This document shows positions 1-5,256 of a stretch of 6,883 nt of DNA, in pieces (within the stretch, counting starts at the first letter, position 1; the number at the start of each line of letters is the position of its first letter). The notes under the pieces are model-generated. The model saw only the letters and a program-made list of their open reading frames with translations, ran no database searches and was not told the DNA's origin. The position numbers and the translations under genes were made by a program. Source of the stretch: Bacteroidales bacterium (lineage in GTDB: Bacteria > Bacteroidota > Bacteroidia > Bacteroidales > VadinHA17); NCBI GenBank assembly GCA_029935275.1, contig JAOZKQ010000110.1, positions 1 through 6,883 of the forward strand, read 5' to 3'.

Positions 1-35
1 CTTCAACAATCAAGTTTCAACCTTCCTCCTTCTTC
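1..35 (-). promoter_or_regulatory. Purine-rich ribosome-binding-like tract after the response regulator gene
   Basis: Read on the minus strand, the bases just after the regulator's TAG stop contain GGAGGAAGG (plus positions 21-29), the only strong Shine-Dalgarno-like run next to a gene boundary here. It suggests that another gene of the same operon starts beyond the left edge; by analogy with other NtrC-type pairs this could be a histidine kinase, but that is inference. All three minus-strand frames hit TGA within these 35 bases, so the TTG just after the purine run is not a usable start. Ribosome-binding sites of this kind are uncommon in Bacteroidota, so the tract may be chance. Confidence 0.3.
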
Positions 36-1202
36 CTACTTTGAAATAGGTTGAGCAAAGGCCAGTACATCTTTTCCGGTTATTTCCCTATCACACAGGA
101 TAAACATGCGTTCAAGTACGTTCCTGAACTCCCGTATATTCCCGGTCCAGTTGATTTTTTTCAATTCTTTTATGGCATCTGCTGTAATTAGCTTTTGTTT
201 GTCTCCGTATTCTGCGGCAATTTGTTTGTTAAAGTGTTCTGCCAGCAAAGGAATGTCCTCCAGGCGCTCATTTAGTGGGGGGACATGAATCAGTATTACA
301 CTGATACGGTGATAAAGGTCTTCCCTGAAGTTTTTATTTTCAATTTCCTGTTTGATATTTTTATTGGTTGCTGCTATAATCCTGACATCCACCCGTATAT
401 CTTTATCACTTCCTACCCGGTTGATTTTATTTTCCTGCAGTGCCCTCAATACTTTTGCCTGTGCAGACAGGCTCATATCGCCTATTTCATCCAGGAAAAG
501 AGTTCCTCCATTTGCCTGTTCAAATTTGCCTTTTCTCTGTTTATAAGCAGAGGTAAATGATCCTTTTTCGTGACCAAATAGCTCACTTTCAATTAGTTCA
601 GATGGTATTGCAGCACAGTTAACCTCTATAAAAGGCATAGTATTCCTTTTGCTTTTTTCATGCAACCAGCGGGCAACCAGCTCTTTGCCAGTTCCATTAT
701 CCCCGGTTATCAGCACCCGGGCATCAGAAGGAGCTACCCTGTCAATCATTTGCGTTATTTTGTCGATTGCCACCGATTCCCCAATCATTTCCCAGGTTTT
801 ATTCACCTTTCGTTTCAAGGTTTTGGTTTCAGTAATAAGGGTGGTTTTATCCAGGGAATTTCTAATAGTGATCAAAAGACGGTTCAGGTCCAGCGGTTTT
901 TCGATAAAATCAAATGCTCCTTTTTTAATAGCTTCAACTGCAGTGTCAATGTTTCCATGTCCTGATATCATAATAACTGAGGTTGAGTCAGAAAGCTTCA
1001 TCAGTTCATCAAGCACCTCCATACCATCCATTTTTGGCATTTTTATGTCACAAAGAACAATCTCGCAGGGATTTTCTTTGAACATTTCCAATCCCTGAAT
1101 ACCATCTTCAGCCAGGGAAACCTCATGTTTTTCGTATTCAAGTATGTCTTTTAGTGAGTTACATATACTCTTTTCATCATCAATTACCAGGATTTTAGCC
1201 AT
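36..1202 (-). CDS. NtrC-type sigma-54 response regulator without a DNA-binding domain
   Basis: This is a cytoplasmic two-component regulator predicted to activate sigma-54 RNA polymerase when phosphorylated. Residues 1-118 form a receiver domain with acidic residues D8, D9 and E10, the phospho-acceptor D52 in CDIKMPKMDG, S80 and the K102-P103 pair. Residues about 138-370 form the AAA+ domain: Walker A GDNGTGKE (167-174), the sigma-54 contact loop GSFTSA (214-219, a variant of GAFTGA), Walker B GGTLFLDEIG (232-241), the arginine-rich FREDLYHR (292-299) and sensor II WTGNIREF (352-359). The protein stops at 388 residues, where NtrC relatives (about 450-470) continue into a Fis-type helix-turn-helix. 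The stop is TAG, and the other frames also close within 35 bp, so this looks natural rather than a recent frameshift. Helicobacter FlgR and chlamydial CtcC are known HTH-less relatives. It lies 65 bp after the permease gene on the same strand, so co-transcription with the ABC genes is likely. The ATG has no Shine-Dalgarno. The family call is firm; the targets are unknown. Confidence 0.95.
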   Translation of the reverse strand: MAKILVIDDEKSICNSLKDILEYEKHEVSLAEDGIQGLEMFKENPCEIVLCDIKMPKMDGMEVLDELMKLSDSTSVIMISGHGNIDTAVEAIKKGAFDFIEKPLDLNRLLITIRNSLDKTTLITETKTLKRKVNKTWEMIGESVAIDKITQMIDRVAPSDARVLITGDNGTGKELVARWLHEKSKRNTMPFIEVNCAAIPSELIESELFGHEKGSFTSAYKQRKGKFEQANGGTLFLDEIGDMSLSAQAKVLRALQENKINRVGSDKDIRVDVRIIAATNKNIKQEIENKNFREDLYHRISVILIHVPPLNERLEDIPLLAEHFNKQIAAEYGDKQKLITADAIKELKKINWTGNIREFRNVLERMFILCDREITGKDVLAFAQPISK

Positions 1203-1267
1203 ATCTATCTGATTATCGTATTTTATATTTATTATGCTTTTCTTTTAAAAAATCTCCCTTAATAGTT

Positions 1268-2617
1268 TTAGTATCGCAGCCATTTAAACATTTCTTTATA
1301 AGTGGGTTTCTTGCCATACATTAAAATCCCTATACGGTAAATCTTAGCAGCCAGCCAGGCCATCCCCACGAAGCTTAATAGCAGAATAATCATGGAAAGG
1401 GCCAGCTCCCATCCGGGAACACCAAAAGGAATACGTGCCATCATCACCATTGGAGAAGTAAAGGGAATGAAAGAACACCAATAAACAATGCTGCTATCGG
1501 GGTTTTGAAATGCTGACATGGAAACAAATAAGCCAAGCAACAAAGGAATGGTAATTGGTATCATAAATTGCTGTGTATCAGTTTCGTTATCTACTGCAGA
1601 ACCAACCGCAGCAAATAAAGATGCATACAAAAGATAACCTCCCAAAAAATAAATAAGGAAAGAACCGATGATTAGTCCCCAGTTCATTGATTTTATTGCT
1701 TGTAACAAGCCCTGGAGCTCATTTAACTGGGGCTGGATTGCCTGAACTTGTTCACCTGCAGACTCATTAACCCCGGACATGACACTTTCAACTACCTGGC
1801 TCCGGGCTGAACCTACATTCATGTCAGGAAGGAGGACGGCCTGGGCAGTTCCAACTATTGCAAGGGTTAAAACTATCCATAAAATAAATTGAGTAAGCCC
1901 CACCAATGCTATTCCAAGAATTTTACCCATCATTAATTGGAAGGGTTTTACTGAAGATATAAGTATTTCAACAATCCGGCTTGTTTTTTCTTCAATTACT
2001 CCTCGCATCACCTGGGCTCCGAAGATAAAAGTAAGCATATAAATCATTAAGCCAGAGATGTATGCAATTCCCATGGCCAGGCCGGTGCTGGTTTTCTTTT
2101 CTTCACCAGTATCACTGATCAGTATTGTTTGCACATTTACATCGGATTTAATTTCCTTTAAAATCTTATCAATATCTTCAATATTGTAAGCTTCCAGCTT
2201 TTCCCTTTCAATTTCCTTTTCCAGTGCGTTGGAAATATGGGAAGTTATGTCCATGGTTGGTTGTTTCTGTGAGTACAGCTGTATTGCATTGGGTATATAG
2301 GTTATTTTTGGAGAAATCATAAGTACCCCGTAATAGCCCTGTTCTAAAAAATTATTTTTTAGCTCATCAGGATTAGCATCGGTTAAAAAGTCGAATTTTA
2401 AGGACCTGGTTGAGGGGATTTTCCCGTTAAACAAACGGGAGCCTTCTCCCACTACGGCAATTTTCTTTACATCTGTTGTTTCCCTGCTCATTAACCATGC
2501 GGGCACAATAATGATCCCGGCTAGAAAAACGGGGGCAAGCAGGGTCATTATTATAAATGATTTCTTCTTTACCCTTGAAAGGTATTCTCTTTTTATAACA
2601 AGAAATATTTTATTCAT
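1268..2617 (-). CDS. ABC-2/NatB-type ABC transporter permease
   Basis: This is the membrane subunit of an ABC exporter, working with the ATPase encoded 43 bp upstream. The 449 residues fit the NatB-like ABC-2 family. A short basic cytoplasmic N-terminus (EYLSRVKKKS) leads into membrane helix 1 at about 21-43. A large extracytoplasmic domain spans about 45-178 and ends in a Lys/Glu-rich, probably helical part (130-160). Further hydrophobic segments lie at about 180-202, 233-257, 312-342, 352-370 and 405-427, with a weaker one near 378-395. The segment EEKTSRIVEILISS (209-222) is the typical ABC-2 cytoplasmic coupling region just after helix 2. Between helices 3 and 4 lies a polar, Gln/Ser-rich insert (about 262-311) that looks like a second soluble loop. 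The substrate cannot be read from the sequence; NatAB moves sodium, while other relatives export peptides, lipids or drugs. The ATG at 2617 sits directly before the N-terminal motif and there is no better upstream start. Confidence 0.93.
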   Translation of the reverse strand: MNKIFLVIKREYLSRVKKKSFIIMTLLAPVFLAGIIIVPAWLMSRETTDVKKIAVVGEGSRLFNGKIPSTRSLKFDFLTDANPDELKNNFLEQGYYGVLMISPKITYIPNAIQLYSQKQPTMDITSHISNALEKEIEREKLEAYNIEDIDKILKEIKSDVNVQTILISDTGEEKKTSTGLAMGIAYISGLMIYMLTFIFGAQVMRGVIEEKTSRIVEILISSVKPFQLMMGKILGIALVGLTQFILWIVLTLAIVGTAQAVLLPDMNVGSARSQVVESVMSGVNESAGEQVQAIQPQLNELQGLLQAIKSMNWGLIIGSFLIYFLGGYLLYASLFAAVGSAVDNETDTQQFMIPITIPLLLGLFVSMSAFQNPDSSIVYWCSFIPFTSPMVMMARIPFGVPGWELALSMIILLLSFVGMAWLAAKIYRIGILMYGKKPTYKEMFKWLRY

Positions 2618-2660
2618 AAGTATAAAGCTATATTTAAGTTAGTTTGATAATGAATGCTTG

Positions 2661-3590
2661 TTATTTTTCCTGTATTTTTGAGTCTTTAACTACCTTAATA
2701 AATATTTCATTCATACCGGGAATGACTTTATTAAAAGAGCGGACCTGACCTGCCTGTAATAAAATATTCAATACATCATTGGTTGAAATATCCCCCATAA
2801 GGTCAATTGTGAGGGAAGTAAGGCCGTTTTTGGATTGATTTTCCACGATTTTATATAAATGGCTGAGGGAAGCAGTTAGCAGGTTTACATTCCCCTCAAA
2901 TATGATCTCATACCTGTTGGAGGCATAGTCATTCCTAACCTTGTCAATAGGGCCTTCAATAAGTGTTTTTCCATTGTCAATTAATGTGATATTATCGCAA
3001 AGCTCTTCAACTGAGCCCATATCATGCGTGGAGAAAATGATAGTAGCTCCTTTCTTCCTGATTTTCAGGATTTCTTTTTTAACCAGGGCCGTGTTAATGG
3101 GATCAAATCCACTGAATGGCTCATCAAAGATCAGTAGTTTTGGTTCATGAAGAACTGTTATTATGAACTGGACTTTTTGCTGCATTCCTTTGGAGAGCTC
3201 CTCTACCTTTTTATTCCACCATGGCTCAATTTCAAATTTTTGGAACCACTTTTTTAACCTTTTTAAAGCTTCCTGACGTTGTAAACCTTTAAGTTGAGCC
3301 AGATAAAGTGCCTGTTCTCCAACTTTCATTTTTTTATACAATCCTCTTTCTTCCGGAAGGTATCCAATGTAAGCTACATCTTCAGGTTTAAGTTTTTCCC
3401 CTCTGAACTTCAGCTCACCACTATCGGGGGCTGTGATTTGGTTAATGATTCTTATCAGGGTTGTTTTACCTGCTCCATTTGGTCCAAGGAGGCCATAAAT
3501 ACTTCCTTTTGGAACCGAGATGTTTACCTTATCAAGTGCAAGATGGTTTGAATATTGTTTAACAATATCTTTAGCAACAAAATATCCCAT
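2661..3590 (-). CDS. ABC transporter ATP-binding protein, NatA-like
   Basis: This cytoplasmic ATPase should power the permease encoded next to it. It has 309 residues with one nucleotide-binding domain and a C-terminal extension. Visible motifs are Walker A GPNGAGKT (36-43), the signature LSKGMQQK (132-139), Walker B LLIFDEP (152-158), the D-loop region FSGFDP (159-164) and the switch histidine in STHD (H189). At the Q-loop position the sequence is YLPEERGLY (78-86), with Glu where many ABC ATPases have Gln; this form is common in the NatA/EcsA-like group. Residues about 215-305 match the DUF4162-type C-terminal domain found in these exporters. It is the first gene of the minus-strand cluster, so any shared promoter should lie in 3591-3938, but I see no convincing promoter on that strand. 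The ATG at 3590 gives the normal N-terminus for the family and has no Shine-Dalgarno. Substrate unknown. Confidence 0.95.
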   Translation of the reverse strand: MGYFVAKDIVKQYSNHLALDKVNISVPKGSIYGLLGPNGAGKTTLIRIINQITAPDSGELKFRGEKLKPEDVAYIGYLPEERGLYKKMKVGEQALYLAQLKGLQRQEALKRLKKWFQKFEIEPWWNKKVEELSKGMQQKVQFIITVLHEPKLLIFDEPFSGFDPINTALVKKEILKIRKKGATIIFSTHDMGSVEELCDNITLIDNGKTLIEGPIDKVRNDYASNRYEIIFEGNVNLLTASLSHLYKIVENQSKNGLTSLTIDLMGDISTNDVLNILLQAGQVRSFNKVIPGMNEIFIKVVKDSKIQEK

Positions 3591-3730
3591 GAATTTCTGT
3601 TAATTATTGGTTTTAAAAAAGGATAAAGATAGAAATTCAATTTTAATTTTTGTTTAATACAATATTCTAAATTGAGGAAGACTTGAAAGTCATTGTTATT
3701 TACTTTGTTGTTATTACTTGTAATTAATTG

Positions 3731-3753
3731 GAATATAGTTAAATACTATATTC
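3731..3753. repeat. Perfect 9-bp-arm palindrome in the divergent region
   Basis: GAATATAGT (3731-3739) and ACTATATTC (3745-3753) are exact reverse complements separated by TAAAT. It lies about 140 bp upstream of the ABC ATPase start and about 160 bp upstream of the DUF4290 promoter. The symmetry and arm length suit a dimeric regulator's operator or a small hairpin. AT-rich DNA yields such palindromes by chance more often, so function is unproven. Confidence 0.6.
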
Positions 3754-3770
3754 TATACTTATAAAAAAAC

Positions 3771-3783
3771 TGATAAATTATCA
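3771..3783. repeat. Short palindrome TGATAA-A-TTATCA
   Basis: Two 6-bp arms, exact reverse complements, flank a single A. The site lies 17 bp from the larger palindrome at 3731-3753, so the two could be a paired regulatory site. It is too short to form an RNA hairpin, so if functional it would act as a DNA site. Confidence 0.4.
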
Positions 3784-3888
3784 TTTAATAATCACCTAAT
3801 TACCATTTTATTTAATCTGTCATATTAAAGCGAGCAAAATCAGCAATAGAAATATTTTTCAACTAATTTCATGAATTCAATTAATTTC

Positions 3889-3919
3889 TTTGTTACCTTA
3901 GTCAAATCAATTAGCTTTG
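3889..3919 (+). promoter_or_regulatory. Bacteroidota-type promoter for the DUF4290 gene
   Basis: TTTG (3889-3892) and TAGCTTTG (3912-3919) match the Bacteroidota housekeeping sigma pattern TTTG at -33 and TAnnTTTG at -7, with 19 bp between them, the expected spacing. Transcription should begin near 3924-3927, leaving a leader of only about 12-15 bases before the ATG at 3939. The leader has no Shine-Dalgarno, as is normal in this phylum. This is the only place in the window where both elements were seen with correct spacing. Confidence 0.65.
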
Positions 3920-3938
3920 CAACAAATATTTTGTATCT

Positions 3939-4544
3939 ATGGACTACGATTATAATTCAACACGGAGAAAACTAGTGCTTCCGGAGTATGGAAGAAATAT
4001 TCAAAAGATGGTTAACCATATTAAAACCATTGAGGATAGGGATGAACGGAATAAAGCAGCCAGAACAGTGGTTTCTATTATGCAGAATATGGTGCCTCAT
4101 AGTAAGGACCCTAATGAACTAAAGCATAAATTATGGGATCATCTTGCTATTATTTCAGATTTTGACCTGGATATCGATTCTCCTTTTGATTTTCCTGAGA
4201 GAGATAAGTTTTTTGCAAAACCAAAACCTATTCCTTATCACACTAATCCGATAAAATTCAAACATTATGGAAGGTCTATTGAATTAATGATCGATAAGGC
4301 TGTTGAGATGGAAGCAGGAGAAGTTAAGGATCGGCTTATTAAGCTGATTGCTAATCATATGAAAAGATCCCATATTGCATGGAATAAAAGTCAGGTGCCG
4401 GATGAGGTGATATTCAGGGATTTAAAAACCTTGTCTAATGGGAAATTGGAAATTAGTAATGATCTTGTTTTATCCGAAGCCAGACAATTTGTTTCTAAGC
4501 CAAGAAAAAAAAGAGACAACAGGCAGCAGAAGAAAAAAAGTTAA
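3939..4544 (+). CDS. DUF4290 family protein
   Basis: This 201-residue soluble protein of unknown function belongs to the DUF4290 family, which I know only from Bacteroidota, typically just upstream of murA as here. No signal peptide or membrane segment is visible, so it is probably cytoplasmic. It appears to be built from two related halves: YGRNIQKM at 17-24 resembles YGRSIELM at 110-117. At the same offset from each Tyr, LWDHLAIIS (65-73) lines up with IFRDLKTLS (158-166). The segment between is acidic and proline-rich (about 74-105). The C-terminus is strongly basic (KPRKKR at 187-192 and QQKKKS at 196-201) and encoded by an A-rich tract, which could contact nucleic acid or the ribosome; that is inference. 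The start follows a good promoter by a very short leader. The link to murA hints at a growth or envelope role, but no activity can be assigned. Confidence 0.9.
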   Translation: MDYDYNSTRRKLVLPEYGRNIQKMVNHIKTIEDRDERNKAARTVVSIMQNMVPHSKDPNELKHKLWDHLAIISDFDLDIDSPFDFPERDKFFAKPKPIPYHTNPIKFKHYGRSIELMIDKAVEMEAGEVKDRLIKLIANHMKRSHIAWNKSQVPDEVIFRDLKTLSNGKLEISNDLVLSEARQFVSKPRKKRDNRQQKKKS

Positions 4545-4986
4545 TTTGTGATTATCATTAACTGCGTACTTGTATTGGTGGGTTGAAAGATATAGGAACC
4601 TTATCAACCATCCTTAGAAAAAAAGCAAACTGCACTTTTGTTTGGCTCTGGAATTAAAATTTTCCAATTTTTAGAAACAGATATCTTTTTATTGTTATAT
4701 TTTCCTGGTAGTTGTTTACTATAACTATCAGACATTTCCCATGTTTAATAAGGTATTGATATTCAAAAAAGAAAGGGATTATATTCATTTGTTGGTTTGC
4801 GTATTATCAGTAAGGTAAGCAGGTACTAATATGAATAAAAAACATTATTCTCTATTAAGGATAAGATATTTTTCAAATATAAATACCTTTTACACTATAA
4901 CTAAAAAAGTTGATTTCTTTCCGCCTTGGAAAAAATGCGTTAAAAAAATATATGATTGTAGCGTTAAAAAAGAAAATCTGTTTGAT
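4545..4986. other. Non-coding gap after DUF4290, first part
   Basis: No convincing gene is present. A 7-bp inverted repeat AGTTAAT/ATTAACT (4539-4545 and 4557-4563) overlaps the DUF4290 stop codon but has no following T run, so it is a poor terminator. GGTTGA (4581-4586) and TCAACC (4604-4609) form a second small inverted repeat. The best structure is a 9-bp stem, CTGGTAGTT (4705-4713) with AACTATCAG (4723-4731), containing one G-T pair and a 9-base loop. A 68-codon frame (4831-5037) starts in this stretch but looks spurious. No promoter was recognised. Confidence 0.6.
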
Positions 4987-5043
4987 CCCGATAATAGTTT
5001 TGTAAGCTTTTGGATACCAAAAGCCACAAAAACTTAAATCGGG
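4987..5043. repeat. Long imperfect hairpin, 57 nt
   Basis: The paired blocks from outside inwards are CCCGAT (4987-4992) with ATCGGG (5038-5043), AGTTTTGT (4996-5003) with ACAAAAACT (5026-5034, one extra A), and GCTTTTGG (5006-5013) with CCAAAAGC (5017-5024), closed by an ATA loop. Three separated perfect or near-perfect blocks in correct nested order are unlikely by chance. No T run follows, so it is not a standard terminator. It forms the left module of the repeat cassette. Confidence 0.75.
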
Positions 5044-5103
5044 TGAGTTATTTTCTTTTAGTGAAAAGAATAGATTTTTAGCAATTTTTTCCTCAGCGGC
5101 GGC

Positions 5104-5143
5104 CTTTTTTGCTTACTTTTTTTGGCTGAAGCAAAAAAGTAAG
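5104..5143. repeat. Two mutually exclusive 11-bp stem-loops
   Basis: CTTTTTTGCTT (5104-5114) pairs exactly with AAGCAAAAAAG (5129-5139), loop 14. CTTACTTTTTT (5112-5122) pairs exactly with AAAAAAGTAAG (5133-5143), loop 10. The two stems share bases on both sides, so only one can form at a time. This is the layout of a structural switch, but a decaying or recombined repeat could give the same pattern. Confidence 0.7.
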
Positions 5144-5164
5144 TGCCTGTCCGGCAAAAGGACA

Positions 5165-5256
5165 ATCATATATATATATTATTACTCCAATGTTAAAACT
5201 ACATGGGAAATATTAGTAACTATTCATTATTTCTTGTTCACTTAAAATAAAATTTT
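5165..5256. other. AT-rich leader region of murA with a short AT microsatellite
   Basis: Six AT units occupy 5168-5179, directly after the repeat cassette. The remaining bases up to the murA ATG are AT-rich, with no Shine-Dalgarno and no TTTG / TAnnTTTG pair. The murA promoter is therefore not visible here; murA may be transcribed from the DUF4290 promoter or from an unrecognised one. Confidence 0.5.

Larger units (their letters stand above)
3591..3938. other. Divergent AT-rich intergenic region
   Basis: These 348 bases separate the leftward ABC/regulator cluster from the rightward DUF4290 gene and must hold the control regions of both. No open frame of note is present. The region contains two palindromes (3731-3753 and 3771-3783) and one good rightward promoter (3889-3919). 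No sigma-54 pattern (GG, ten bases, GC) was found in the parts checked on either strand. The leftward promoter is not identifiable with confidence. Confidence 0.8.
4987..5164. repeat. Compact cassette of consecutive inverted repeats, probable dispersed repeat element
   Basis: Four inverted-repeat modules follow one another in 178 bp. Module 1 (4987-5043) is a long imperfect hairpin. Module 2 is TTCTTTT-AGTG-AAAAGAA (5053-5070). Module 3 (5104-5143) can form either of two 11-bp stems. Module 4 can pair as TGCC/GGCA (5144-5147 with 5153-5156) or TGTCC/GGACA (5148-5152 with 5160-5164). One frame is open from 5006 to 5245 without an ATG; its translation includes FSSAAAFFAYFFWLKQKSK and CLSGKRT. 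From memory this text recurs among small hypothetical proteins of Bacteroidota, which points to a multi-copy repeat rather than a gene. That recollection is unverified. No transposase is present, so a MITE-like or REP-like element, or a structured RNA, are the main options. Confidence 0.55.

Noticed and set aside
649..1098. 149-codon plus-strand frame opposite the response regulator gene
   Set aside because: It is antisense to a clearly conserved receiver and AAA+ coding sequence and shows no domain of its own. The other plus-strand frames inside 106-965 and 2941-3551 are rejected for the same reason.
1..1202. Response regulator gene truncated by a frameshift
   Set aside because: All reading frames after the stop close within 35 bp, and the protein ends soon after the AAA+ lid, so a natural short form is more likely.
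3624..3631. Possible leftward -7 element TATCTTTA for the ABC cluster
   Set aside because: It differs from TAnnTTTG at the last base and there is no TTTG at 19-21 bp upstream on that strand.
4995..5002. TAGTTTTG, a perfect -7 match upstream of murA
   Set aside because: No -33 partner lies at the right distance and the motif is part of a hairpin arm. Single motifs like this are expected by chance in AT-rich DNA.
4831..5037. 68-codon plus-strand frame between DUF4290 and murA
   Set aside because: It matches no family I recognise, has no promoter or ribosome-binding site, and its end (SFWIPKATKT) lies inside the 57-nt hairpin, so it is better explained as a chance frame running into a repeat.
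5006..5245. 80-codon frame open across the repeat cassette
   Set aside because: It has no ATG and starts directly after a stop inside a hairpin. The translation is dominated by the inverted repeats themselves.
3591..5256. Sigma-54 promoter, CRISPR array, tRNA or riboswitch in the intergenic regions
   Set aside because: No GG-N10-GC pattern, regularly spaced repeats, cloverleaf or known riboswitch core was seen.
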